DNA of 64,000 nt from NCBI GenBank assembly GCA_027482225.1, contig JAIXWD010000020.1, forward strand, positions 62,001 to 126,000. The letters run 5' to 3'. Origin of the DNA: Bacteroidota bacterium (GTDB lineage: Bacteria > Bacteroidota > Bacteroidia > UKL13-3). This document shows positions 8,282 through 17,350 of the stretch, one piece after another. Each line of letters starts with the position of its first letter. Position 1 is the first letter of the stretch. The translations under genes and the position numbers were made by a program. The notes under the pieces were generated by a model. It worked only from the letters and a program-made list of their open reading frames with translations, did not search any database and had not been told where the DNA came from.

Positions 8282-9487
8282 ATGAATGTGATTCTATTTG
8301 ATGGTAAAAACCGCAATAATTTATTGCCCTTTACTTTTACTCGTCCGGTTGCCGAAATTAGAATTGGTATATTAACCATTACCGAGAAATGGGCTAAATA
8401 TGCTGGTGTTCAGCCTTCATTTAAAACCCAAGATTATTTAAGTGTAAAATACCCTGCTGTAACAGCTCAACATAACTTAATGATTAACGGCAGTGTTTGC
8501 CCCAATCATTTACTTTGGAGCGAAATAACCCAACTTAAAACAGGTGAGGCCTTATACTTAAAAGATACCTTGGTTGCATGCAACATCACATCAGTTGAAG
8601 TGTTTGATTTTTCGGAAGAACAGTTTGCTCCCGAAACTCAAATTCAATCATCACAAATAGATACCATTGTTGTTGCCCATTCGTATGATATTTTTTCAAA
8701 AAATGGAAAGGCCATCGAGGAAGATTTTGATTTAATCACAAAAGGTCGTGTAAGTGCGCCTATTTCATCAACCACCCAAACTGTAAACCCCGAGCGTATT
8801 TTTATTGAACCGGGAGCCACCGTTGAGTATAGTATTTTAAATGCTTCAACCGGACCTATATACATTGGTGCTAATGCTGAAGTGATGGAAGGTTGTAAAG
8901 TACGCGGACCTTTTGCTTTATGCGAACACGGTGGATTGAAAATGGATGCCAAAATTTATGGCCCAACAACAGTTGGCCCGCATTGTAAAGTAGGTGGCGA
9001 AGTAAACAATGTGGTATTTTTTGCATACAGCAATAAAGGTCATGATGGTTTTATGGGCAATGCCGTAGTAGGCGAGTGGGTTAATATTGGTGCAGATACC
9101 AATAACAGCAATCTGAAAAATACATACGAAGAAGTAAAACTCTGGAATTACAACACAGAACGATTTGAAAAAACCGGATTAACTTTTTGTGGTGTAATGC
9201 TGGCCGATCATGCTAAATGTGGCATTAACACCATGTTTAACACAGGCACAGTAGTAGGTGTAGGTGCAAATATATTTGGTGCAGGTTTCCCGCGTAATTT
9301 TATTCCAAGTTTTGCCTGGGGTGGAGCGCAAGGTTTCGATACGTTTGTGTTAAACAAATTTTATAAAACAGCCGAAGCCATGTGTGCACGTAGAAACATT
9401 GTTTTTACGGATGAAGATAAAGCCATTACGAAATACGTTTTTGAACAAACCGCCAAGTTTAGGTTTTGGGAGAAAGGGAGTGAGTAA
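8282..9487 (+). CDS. GlmU-family putative sugar nucleotidyltransferase
   Basis: 401 residues. The N-terminal part starts MNVILFDGKNRNNLLPFTFTRP, the form seen in Bacteroidota GlmU-like proteins. It lacks the standard LAAGxGTRM nucleotide loop of true GlmU. From about residue 170 the chain becomes a left-handed beta-helix with hexapeptide-like turns, as in GPIYIGANAEVMEGCKVRG and GPTTVGPHCKVGGEVNN, then AWGGAQGFDTFVLNKFY near the end. It probably handles a sugar phosphate or nucleotide sugar in the cytoplasm. I do not call it GlmU because the usual pyrophosphorylase signature is missing. It lies 90 bases upstream of tpiA on the same strand, 14 bases past the rpmE2 terminator. Confidence 0.82.
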   Translation: MNVILFDGKNRNNLLPFTFTRPVAEIRIGILTITEKWAKYAGVQPSFKTQDYLSVKYPAVTAQHNLMINGSVCPNHLLWSEITQLKTGEALYLKDTLVACNITSVEVFDFSEEQFAPETQIQSSQIDTIVVAHSYDIFSKNGKAIEEDFDLITKGRVSAPISSTTQTVNPERIFIEPGATVEYSILNASTGPIYIGANAEVMEGCKVRGPFALCEHGGLKMDAKIYGPTTVGPHCKVGGEVNNVVFFAYSNKGHDGFMGNAVVGEWVNIGADTNNSNLKNTYEEVKLWNYNTERFEKTGLTFCGVMLADHAKCGINTMFNTGTVVGVGANIFGAGFPRNFIPSFAWGGAQGFDTFVLNKFYKTAEAMCARRNIVFTDEDKAITKYVFEQTAKFRFWEKGSE

Positions 9488-9576
9488 GATATTGAATGTG
9501 GAATGATATAAACAAGAATTTAATATTATAAATTAGTATTTAATATTCAGGAACAAATAACCAATCAACGTATATT

Positions 9577-10341
9577 ATGAGAAAGAAAATTATAGCAGGT
9601 AACTGGAAAATGAACAAATCTTTTGAGGAAGGGATGGCATTAGTTACTGAAGTTACCGGAATGGTAAAAGACGAATACCAAGGCAGTGCGCACGTGGTAA
9701 TTATCCCTCCGTTTATTCATATTAACGCAGTAAGCCGAATGGTAGCCGAAAGCAAGAATATATTTAGTGGAGCACAAAATTGCAGTAACCACGATAGCGG
9801 TGCATACACAGGTGAAGTAAGTGCCAGTATGATTAAAAGCTGTGGTGCCGAGTATGTAATAATTGGTCATAGTGAGCGCAGACAATACTTTAACGAAACC
9901 AATGATTGGTTGGCACGTAAAGTTGATGCGGTGTTAAAAAATAATTTAATAGCTATCTATTGCTGTGGCGAAACATTAGAAGAGCGCGAGAGCAACACAC
10001 ACTTTGATGTATTGAAAGAACAAGTAAGCGAAGGTTTGTTTAATTTAACTGCTGAGCAATTTGCTAACGTAGTTATTGCATACGAACCGGTTTGGGCTAT
10101 TGGTACAGGCAAAACTGCAAGTACAGCACAAGCGCAAGAAGTACATGCGTTTATTCGTGGGTTGGTGCGTGAGCATTACAACAACGAATTGGCCGATAAC
10201 TTAACCATACAATATGGTGGAAGTGTAAAAGCGGATTATGCAGTAGAGTTGTTCTCTGCTCCTGATATTGATGGTGCTTTAGTTGGAGGTGCAGCATTAC
10301 AAAGCCGCAGCTTTGTAGATATTGTTAAAGCAATGAAGTAG
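9577..10341 (+). CDS. tpiA: Triosephosphate isomerase
   Basis: Interconverts dihydroxyacetone phosphate and glyceraldehyde 3-phosphate in glycolysis and gluconeogenesis. The 254 residues have the catalytic Lys in GNWKMNKS (near residue 12), the catalytic His in IIGHSERRQYF (near 99), and the catalytic Glu in AYEPVWAIGTGKTAS (near 170, with the flexible loop). They also have the phosphate-binding QYGGSVKADYA and GALVGGAAL. The length and all key residues are normal. It is followed by a terminator. Confidence 0.97.
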   Translation: MRKKIIAGNWKMNKSFEEGMALVTEVTGMVKDEYQGSAHVVIIPPFIHINAVSRMVAESKNIFSGAQNCSNHDSGAYTGEVSASMIKSCGAEYVIIGHSERRQYFNETNDWLARKVDAVLKNNLIAIYCCGETLEERESNTHFDVLKEQVSEGLFNLTAEQFANVVIAYEPVWAIGTGKTASTAQAQEVHAFIRGLVREHYNNELADNLTIQYGGSVKADYAVELFSAPDIDGALVGGAALQSRSFVDIVKAMK

Positions 10342-10363
10342 GTTTAAATTTAATTTATAGGAT

Positions 10364-10395
10364 AAAAGTCGAGCAGTCTTGTTCGACTTTTTTTG
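10364..10395 (+). terminator. Terminator after tpiA
   Basis: A 12-base-pair stem with one G-T pair (10364-10375 with 10380-10391), a GTCT loop and T's continuing to 10395. Confidence 0.88.
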
Positions 10396-10463
10396 TGGGA
10401 AAAAACACCCAAAAACAAAACAAGTAAAACAGTAAATTGCCCCTTCATACGTTTTTAGAATAC

Positions 10464-13400
10464 ATGAAGAAGCTCGTAATTTTAATTTCAATCATCAGTT
10501 TTGCTCTTGTTGCGCATGCCCAGCGTAGTTTTAGCTTTGATGTGCTGCAATATCCAAACGATTTAGATGATTATTTTGATGAAAGTGGAAGCAGTAAAGC
10601 AAAAGATGCTGTGGCTGAATTTATCAGTTATTACAACTCGGGTAAGTTTACAAATAACCAAAAAATACAGGTGATAAGGCTTACCAATCAAATGTTAAGC
10701 TACAACTATCAACCCAGTCCACATTTCGAAAATTATTTTAATGCCATTAATGGCTTGGTGGTAAATGGTTTGGTTTCTAAGTTTGATAATTGGCACAAAG
10801 CCACCGAAAAAGCATTCAATCAGGGCAAAGATGAGTGTTATAATTTTTTGCAAATTTCACGCAATGTATTGTATGATAAAGTACTGTTACAAACACCAGG
10901 TATTAACTGGACTACCACCAATTTGGATGTTGATTTTACCAGTAAAACTACACCCTTATTTATTTTTAAGAATACCGATTTATATGGTATAACCCCCGGT
11001 GATACATTGGAAATTTACCGTACCTCAGGTACATATGATGCAGCCAAAGACATGTGGTACGGAAGAGGCGGACGTACAGATTTTACACGTGTGGGTTTAG
11101 ATAGTGCAAAGGTTTTTTGCGATTTAAAAGGATATAAACTCAACTTAGCTGATGGCACGCTAAACGCAGATTCGGCCATGTTTAATTATGTGGGTTTGCT
11201 TAATACCCCGCTCATAGGTAAGCTATCTGATAGGGCCATGGCCAAATCAGCTGGAAATAAATCGCTGTATCCTCAATTCGATTCTTACATCAAAAACTTT
11301 AACCAACTAAGTTTTGGGAGAGGTAAATACTCGGGAGGTTTTGGTATGCGTGGTGATGAAATTATGTTTAGGGGTGGCGATAGCACTACGGCCGATTTTG
11401 TGTTTTATTTTAAGAATAAACCCGTGTTGCGCATAGCAGCGAAAGAAATGATTCTACGCAACGATAAAATTGCAACCCTAAAAGCAGCTGTTTCTATTTA
11501 CCTCGAGAAGGATTCTATTTATCATCCGCAATTGGAGGTTAATTATAAAATTGGTAACGAATACATTTCATTGTATAGAAACAAACGCCAAGGGGTGAGT
11601 AGCACACCATTTTACGATAGTTACCATAAAGTAGAATTTTATTGCGATGAAATTAAATGGGACTTAAACAATCCATCAATCGATATTGATATGATTAACG
11701 ATGATGAACCAGCACGATTTGAGTCAGTAAATTATTTTAGGGATGTAAGGTATGAGCGCATTCAAGGTATGTTAGGCTATAACCCTTTGCAACGCGTTAA
11801 ATTGTATTTAGAGAAGCGCAATATCAAAGGATTTAGTATAAAGGATTACGCAGCTGATTTTAAGAGCGACCCTAGTGCCATTAGGCAGCAAATGATTGAA
11901 TTAAACGATTATGGTTTTGTAACGTTTGATGAAAAACGTGATTATGTTACCGAAAAACGAAAGTTAAAGGATTATGTAAATGCGCATTATGGTTCAACAG
12001 ATTATGATGCAATCACGTTCTTATCCGTAATTGGAAAACAAGTGCCTAACGCATCCATAAGTTTAATAAATAGCGATTTGCAAATTGAAGGCGTGCCTCA
12101 GTTTTATTTTAGCGATTCACAAAATGTTTACATCATTCCACGTGATCAACGAGTAACATTAAAGAAGAATCGCAACATGGATTTTTCTGGTAAACTACGC
12201 GCAGGTAAGGCTGATTTTTATGGTAACGGTTTTAGTTTCGACTATACATCTTTTCAAGTACGTTTAAATAACGTTGATTCGATGAAGTTTTTGTTTCGTG
12301 ATTCAAAACTAGGGGTTGATTTACCTATTAAAAGTGCGCTACAAAACATTTATGGGACACTTGCAATTGATCATCCATTCAACAAAAGTGGACGAAAGAA
12401 ATTTCCAGGTTACCCAATTTTTAAATCCGATGTTGGTTCTAAGGTTTATTATGATAAGCCATCAACCCAAAATGGGGTGTATGATAGAAACCGATTTTAT
12501 TTTGACGTAGAACCATTTACCATGGATAGCTTGAATGAGTTAGACTTAGAAAAAATGTCGTTGGCTGGAACCTTGGTTTCGGGTGGTATAATTCCCGATT
12601 TAAAATATGCTTTGTACCTCCAGCCTGATAAGTCTTTAGGTTTTAAATTAAAACGTAACGATGTTGGTTATCCGATGTATGGTGGTAAAGGACGTGGTTT
12701 CGTTGATTTATCATTGAGTGATGAAGGTTTTTTTGGAATAGGAGAAATTAATTATTTGGCATCTGTTTCTAAATCGGATCAGTTTGTGATGTTGCTCGAT
12801 TCTCTAAATGGGCAGTGTAAAACATTTGATAACAAGCGAACAGGTACATATCCTGATGTAGTTGCCACAAACATATACAACCATTGGATACCTTACCAAG
12901 ATACCATGTTGGTTACGCGAACAGAGGCTATAATACCTTTTAGTAATAACAGAGCTACACTTGATGGTACTATTATTTATACACCTAATAGCATGCATGC
13001 CAAAGGTTCAATTAATTTGGAAGAAGCACAATTAACATCGTTTGACTTTTGGTTACAACCCGATCAGATTTTAAGTGATGATGCATTTTTTAAGTTATTT
13101 GATTTAAAAGATTCAACCAAGTTTGCCTTTCGTTCGTCATCTGTTAATGCTAGGGTTGATTTAGAAAATAGGTTAGGCGATTTTAAATACAATGAAAAAG
13201 GTATCTTAAATTCTTTCTTTAATTACAACTTATATGCAGGTTCTTTTGATGAATTTTTCTGGCGTATGGATCCCAAAACAATTGATTTTAAATCGGCCAT
13301 GCCTGATGGTAATAATACCTATTTGGTATCTACCCATCCGCAACAAGATGCATTAAAGTTTACCACATCAGTTACTACTTTAGCCATAAAAGATTTTACC

Positions 13401-14822
13401 ATGTATGCTAAAAAGGTACCTTTTATTGCAGTAGGCGATGCGCAAGTTTTTCCTGATAGCAACAAAACAACCATCAGAGGTAATGCAGATATGGATGTGT
13501 TGAATCGCGCTAAAATTCAGGCCGATACCATAAATCGTTTTCATAAAATTGATAGCGTAAGCATTAAAATAGCAGGTAAGTTTAATGTATTAGGTACAGG
13601 TAAATATGAATACGTTGATAAGAAGAAAAACGTGCAGAAATTTTTCATGAATGAAATATACATCAATAAAGCACACCAACTTATTGGTAAATCAAATATT
13701 CCCGATACAATCAAATTTTATGTTGGTCCTAAAATTCAATTTAGAGGTAATGCAGTGTTAACCTCTGTAGTTAAAAACTTGGAATATGATGGTTATTTCT
13801 TGCCTATACATAAATTACCTTTGCCCAAAACAGATTGGTTTAGAAATGCTGCTGTAGTTAATCCCGATTCGGTATACATTAATGTAAAATCGCCAACTAA
13901 AAACATGAACCAACAAACCATTTATAACGGGTTTAATATAAGTAATGACTCTGCTCATGTTTACACTATGTTCTTTACACGTAAGCGTAACCAGAGCGAT
14001 CCAGAAATACTTAAAGTAGAAGGTACCTTGTTTTACGATGAAAAAAATAGTGAGTTTAAGATGGGTAGTTTTGAAAAACTATTTAATAACTCATACAAAG
14101 GAAACTTAATGGTAGTTAACGAACAAAAGAGAAGTATTACCGGAGAAGGTAGGGTTAACTTGGGTTATGAAACAACTAAGTTTGAAGTAAGCAGTGCAGG
14201 TCAATTGAACTACAGTTTGGTGGACACTAGTTTCAGAATGAATTTGGTCATGTTACTCAATTTCCCTTTCCCACAACCTGCTTTAAGGGCCATGCATGAT
14301 TCATTAACAGACCAATCTTTAGCAGCAGAAACACCAAAATTTGATGCAACTTTTTTAAGTAATGCTTTGGCCGAGTTAGTTGATGATAAAAATATAAAAA
14401 GAGTAGTAGAAGAGATACAAGAAGACAATTCAATTAAGTTGATTAATAACTTAGAGAAAACTATTTTTATATCAGAGTTAAATATGAAATGGAATCCTCT
14501 TACTAAATCGTTGCAATCGGAAGGTGATATAGGTATTAATTCTTTTGATAAATACAAGCTTGAAAGAAAAGTGAAAGGAAAGATGGAATTGATAAAACGA
14601 AGAAGTGGTGATGACTTTACTTTGTTTATTCAAAGTATAGCGGGAAGTTGGTATTATTTTAAATTCCAAAAAGGAGTAATGTATACAGTAGGTTCTGATG
14701 CCTTGTATAATAAATTGATTAAGGATAATATTGATAAAATTTCTAAAAATGACGATTATAAACTTCGCTTAGCCAATATTTCGGCCAAGAATCAGTTTTT
14801 ACGCGCTACAAATAAAAAATAA
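10464..14822 (+). CDS. Very large exported protein of unknown function
   Basis: 1452 residues from ATG 10464, chosen because it begins a clean signal peptide (MKKLVILISIISFALVAHAQ, probable cleavage after AHA-Q). An in-frame ATG 27 bases upstream would spoil the signal. After the signal there are no other membrane helices. Most of the chain, from about residue 290 onward, alternates short hydrophobic and polar stretches as in beta-rich surface or periplasmic proteins, with many N, D, Y and K residues. There is no lipobox and no T9SS sorting domain; the C-terminus ends in basic residues. I recognise no catalytic motif. It resembles in size and texture the long beta-rich AsmA/TamB-type proteins, but this is only an impression. 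The next gene, plsY, starts one base after its stop codon. Confidence 0.75.
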   Translation: MKKLVILISIISFALVAHAQRSFSFDVLQYPNDLDDYFDESGSSKAKDAVAEFISYYNSGKFTNNQKIQVIRLTNQMLSYNYQPSPHFENYFNAINGLVVNGLVSKFDNWHKATEKAFNQGKDECYNFLQISRNVLYDKVLLQTPGINWTTTNLDVDFTSKTTPLFIFKNTDLYGITPGDTLEIYRTSGTYDAAKDMWYGRGGRTDFTRVGLDSAKVFCDLKGYKLNLADGTLNADSAMFNYVGLLNTPLIGKLSDRAMAKSAGNKSLYPQFDSYIKNFNQLSFGRGKYSGGFGMRGDEIMFRGGDSTTADFVFYFKNKPVLRIAAKEMILRNDKIATLKAAVSIYLEKDSIYHPQLEVNYKIGNEYISLYRNKRQGVSSTPFYDSYHKVEFYCDEIKWDLNNPSIDIDMINDDEPARFESVNYFRDVRYERIQGMLGYNPLQRVKLYLEKRNIKGFSIKDYAADFKSDPSAIRQQMIELNDYGFVTFDEKRDYVTEKRKLKDYVNAHYGSTDYDAITFLSVIGKQVPNASISLINSDLQIEGVPQFYFSDSQNVYIIPRDQRVTLKKNRNMDFSGKLRAGKADFYGNGFSFDYTSFQVRLNNVDSMKFLFRDSKLGVDLPIKSALQNIYGTLAIDHPFNKSGRKKFPGYPIFKSDVGSKVYYDKPSTQNGVYDRNRFYFDVEPFTMDSLNELDLEKMSLAGTLVSGGIIPDLKYALYLQPDKSLGFKLKRNDVGYPMYGGKGRGFVDLSLSDEGFFGIGEINYLASVSKSDQFVMLLDSLNGQCKTFDNKRTGTYPDVVATNIYNHWIPYQDTMLVTRTEAIIPFSNNRATLDGTIIYTPNSMHAKGSINLEEAQLTSFDFWLQPDQILSDDAFFKLFDLKDSTKFAFRSSSVNARVDLENRLGDFKYNEKGILNSFFNYNLYAGSFDEFFWRMDPKTIDFKSAMPDGNNTYLVSTHPQQDALKFTTSVTTLAIKDFTMYAKKVPFIAVGDAQVFPDSNKTTIRGNADMDVLNRAKIQADTINRFHKIDSVSIKIAGKFNVLGTGKYEYVDKKKNVQKFFMNEIYINKAHQLIGKSNIPDTIKFYVGPKIQFRGNAVLTSVVKNLEYDGYFLPIHKLPLPKTDWFRNAAVVNPDSVYINVKSPTKNMNQQTIYNGFNISNDSAHVYTMFFTRKRNQSDPEILKVEGTLFYDEKNSEFKMGSFEKLFNNSYKGNLMVVNEQKRSITGEGRVNLGYETTKFEVSSAGQLNYSLVDTSFRMNLVMLLNFPFPQPALRAMHDSLTDQSLAAETPKFDATFLSNALAELVDDKNIKRVVEEIQEDNSIKLINNLEKTIFISELNMKWNPLTKSLQSEGDIGINSFDKYKLERKVKGKMELIKRRSGDDFTLFIQSIAGSWYYFKFQKGVMYTVGSDALYNKLIKDNIDKISKNDDYKLRLANISAKNQFLRATNKK

Positions 14823-14823
14823 C

Positions 14824-15471
14824 ATGAACGAACAAATTTTAATTACCATAGCTTGTTTAACTGCGTATCTATTGGGCTCTATACCTAATAGTGTTTGGAT
14901 AGGTAAAACATTTTTTGGTGTTGATGTGCGTGAACACGGAAGTGGAAATGCGGGTGCAACCAATACTTTGCGTGTATTAGGTAAGCCAGCTGGATTTACA
15001 GTTTTGTTTCTCGATTTTTCTAAGGGATTTGTAGCTGCAAGTTTGGTGTTTTGGCCAGGATTGATTTTAAATACAAATCACACGATAGAATACAAAATGG
15101 TGTTTGGTGCTATGGCTGTATTAGGTCATATTTATCCAGTTTTTGCAGGTTTTAGGGGTGGAAAAGGAATTGCAACAGTAATTGGTGTTGTTGCAGGAAT
15201 GGATTGGATGTTGGCTTTAGCGTGCTTTATTACTTTTGTAGTAGTTGTGGCCATAACCAAATACATATCAGTAGGTTCTATGTTATCGGGTTTAATTAGT
15301 CCGCTTTATGCAGGTTTGATACACCATTGGGAGGAAAAAAATTTAGTGTACTTTTGTATCGTAGTTGGGTTGTTGGTTGTTTATACCCATCGCAGTAACA
15401 TAAAACGATTAAGAAAAGGGGAAGAGAGCCGCTTTTCATTAACTAAAAAACCAACACAGGTAAAAAGTTAG
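14824..15471 (+). CDS. plsY: Glycerol-3-phosphate acyltransferase PlsY
   Basis: An inner-membrane enzyme that transfers an acyl group from acyl phosphate to glycerol 3-phosphate, the first acylation in phospholipid synthesis. The 215 residues form several membrane helices and contain the family motifs LLGSIPNSVWIGK (about residues 16-28), REHGSGNAGATNTLR (about 36-50) and GHIYPVFAGFRGGKGIAT (about 100-117). The last of these has the glycine-rich acyl phosphate site. It starts one base after the large exported protein's stop and six bases before clpS, so these three genes are probably one transcript. Identification is firm. Confidence 0.95.
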   Translation: MNEQILITIACLTAYLLGSIPNSVWIGKTFFGVDVREHGSGNAGATNTLRVLGKPAGFTVLFLDFSKGFVAASLVFWPGLILNTNHTIEYKMVFGAMAVLGHIYPVFAGFRGGKGIATVIGVVAGMDWMLALACFITFVVVVAITKYISVGSMLSGLISPLYAGLIHHWEEKNLVYFCIVVGLLVVYTHRSNIKRLRKGEESRFSLTKKPTQVKS

Positions 15472-15477
15472 TGCATT

Positions 15478-15756
15478 ATGAGAGAGTTTTTAATTGAAGA
15501 AGAATTAGCCGAAGTATTAGACGAAGTAACCGACCGTCAGAAGTTAGTTTTACATAATGACGACATCAATACTTTCGATCATGTAATTGATTGTTTGGTG
15601 CGTATCTGCAAACACGATGAATTACAAGCAGAACAATGTGCTTTGTTGGTTCACACCAAGGGTAAAGCCACGGTTAAAACAGGTGCTCGTGGCGATTTAA
15701 TTGCCATGTGTCAAGCATTACTTGATGAAGGTTTAAACGCAACCATTGGAGATTAA
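15478..15756 (+). CDS. clpS: ClpS, adaptor for the ClpAP/ClpCP protease
   Basis: A 92-residue adaptor that delivers N-degron substrates to the Clp AAA+ unfoldase. The core LVLHNDDINTFDHVIDCL (about residues 22-39) holds the NDD motif that contacts the substrate N-terminal residue. AEQCALLVHTKGKATVKTG is the conserved second half. The N-terminal extension is short and acidic, as in other Bacteroidota forms. It follows plsY after six bases. Confidence 0.93.
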   Translation: MREFLIEEELAEVLDEVTDRQKLVLHNDDINTFDHVIDCLVRICKHDELQAEQCALLVHTKGKATVKTGARGDLIAMCQALLDEGLNATIGD

Positions 15757-15811
15757 TTCTCCATTTTCAATTGTATAATTATTCGACAATTAAGGTTTTA
15801 AAATAAAACAC

Positions 15812-16510
15812 ATGTTAAAAAAAGTTGTGAAAAATGCCGAAGAGGCAGTTAAAGATATTACAGATGGAGCTACTATTATGCTTGGAGGATTTGGATTGTG
15901 TGGTATTCCAGAAAATAGTATTACGGCATTGGTTAACAAAGGCGTAAAAAACCTAACCTGCATAAGTAACAATGCTGGGGTTGATGATTTCGGAATTGGA
16001 TTGATGCTTAAAACACGTCAAGTAAAAAAAATGATTGCCTCTTATGTTGGCGAAAATGCGGAGTTCGAAAGGCAGTTGTTAAGTGGTGAGCTAGAAGTGG
16101 AGTTAATCCCTCAGGGAACCTTGGCAACACGTTGCATGGCAACAGGCTATGGCATACCAGCAATTTATACACCCGCAGGCGTTGGCACAGAAGTGGCCGA
16201 AGGCAAAGAAACGCGTGAGTTTGATGGTAAAACCTATTTAATGGAACATGCCTTTAAAAGTGATTTTGCAATAGTTAAAGCTTGGAAGGGCGATACACAT
16301 GGGAATTTGATTTTCCGTGCTACCTCCCGTAATTTTAATCCGCTTATGGCAATGGCTGGTAAAATTACCATCGTAGAGGTTGAGGAGTTGGTTCAACCTG
16401 GAGAATTAGACCCAGATATGATTCATACTCCTGGTATTTATGTAAATCGAATATTTAAAGGTGTTAATTACGAAAAACGCATTGAGCAAATTACCGTAAC
16501 CAAACGCTAA
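15812..16510 (+). CDS. scoA: 3-oxoacid CoA-transferase subunit A
   Basis: The alpha subunit of a two-subunit succinyl-CoA:3-oxoacid (or acetate/acetoacetate) CoA transferase. The 232 residues include the glycine-rich [16 protein letters not shown] (about residues 26-41), the LTCISNNAG segment and [19 protein letters not shown] (about 125-143). These match the SCOT alpha signature. It is followed 18 bases later by scoB. The pair lets the cell use or make acetoacetate by moving CoA between acids; which acid pair is preferred cannot be read from the sequence. Confidence 0.93.
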   Translation: MLKKVVKNAEEAVKDITDGATIMLGGFGLCGIPENSITALVNKGVKNLTCISNNAGVDDFGIGLMLKTRQVKKMIASYVGENAEFERQLLSGELEVELIPQGTLATRCMATGYGIPAIYTPAGVGTEVAEGKETREFDGKTYLMEHAFKSDFAIVKAWKGDTHGNLIFRATSRNFNPLMAMAGKITIVEVEELVQPGELDPDMIHTPGIYVNRIFKGVNYEKRIEQITVTKR

Positions 16511-16528
16511 ACATTAACAAACAAAAAC

Positions 16529-17185
16529 ATGCTGGATAAATTTGGTATAGCGAAACGTATCGCAAAAGAATTACAAGATGGTTACTATGTAAATTTAGGT
16601 ATTGGTATACCTACATTAGTAGCCAATTATGTACCTCATGATATTGAGGTAATCTTGCAATCAGAAAATGGATTGTTAGGTATTGGTCCTTTTCCTTTTG
16701 AAGAAGATGTAGATGCCGATTTAATTAATGCAGGCAAACAAACCGTTACTACCACAAAAGGTTCGAGCTTTTTTGATAGTGCCATGAGTTTCGGGATGAT
16801 CCGCAGTGGACGTGTAGATTTAACCGTTTTAGGCGCCATGGAAGTGGCTGATAACGGAGATATTGCCAATTGGAAAATTCCAGGTAAAATGGTTAAAGGT
16901 ATGGGCGGTGCTATGGATTTAGTAGCTAGTGCAAAAAATATTATTGTAGCCATGCAACATGTAAACAAAGCAGGTGAGAGTAAATTGTTGAGTAATTGCT
17001 CCCTACCAATTACTGGTTTAGGTTGCGTAAAAAAAGTAGTAACAGAATTAGGGGTTTTTGATATTACTCCAGATGGTTTTAAATGTATTGAATACGCTAC
17101 GGGTGTTAGTTTAGATTACATCAAAGAAAAAACATTAGGTCGTTTGATTATTGCCGATGATGTGAAAGAAATGAGCATTGAATAA
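16529..17185 (+). CDS. scoB: 3-oxoacid CoA-transferase subunit B
   Basis: The beta subunit carrying the catalytic glutamate, which forms the glutamyl-CoA thioester. The 218 residues include LGIGIPTLVANYVP (about residues 23-36) and SENGLLGIGPFP, where Glu46 is the expected active-site residue. Also present are GSSFFDSAMSFGMIR and LGAMEVADNGDIANW, both highly conserved in SCOT beta subunits. The length is normal. It forms an operon with scoA directly upstream; no terminator hairpin was found before the mdh promoter. Confidence 0.94.
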   Translation: MLDKFGIAKRIAKELQDGYYVNLGIGIPTLVANYVPHDIEVILQSENGLLGIGPFPFEEDVDADLINAGKQTVTTTKGSSFFDSAMSFGMIRSGRVDLTVLGAMEVADNGDIANWKIPGKMVKGMGGAMDLVASAKNIIVAMQHVNKAGESKLLSNCSLPITGLGCVKKVVTELGVFDITPDGFKCIEYATGVSLDYIKEKTLGRLIIADDVKEMSIE

Positions 17186-17275
17186 ATCGATAACTCTTTA
17201 ATATACCATTTTGCTTGCTAACCATCAACCTATTAACATGTAAACGAAAATACTTTAAAATCTGAAAACTATCAT

Positions 17276-17305
17276 TTTGGATTCTGCTTAGCATGCTTAT
17301 TTTCG
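17276..17305 (+). promoter_or_regulatory. Promoter of mdh
   Basis: TTTG at 17276-17279, an 18-base spacer, and TATTTTCG at 17298-17305 (TAnnTTTG with one change, T to C). This -7 variant recurs at several genes in the window. It leaves about 45 bases before the ATG at 17351. Confidence 0.6.
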
Positions 17306-17350
17306 CACCACCTTAATAATTATAAAATTTAATTAATCACAATATACAAC

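Noticed and set aside
8644-8952. A 102-codon open frame antisense to the GlmU-like gene.
   Set aside because: The GlmU-like frame shows beta-helix repeats across this stretch, while the antisense frame has no recognisable features.
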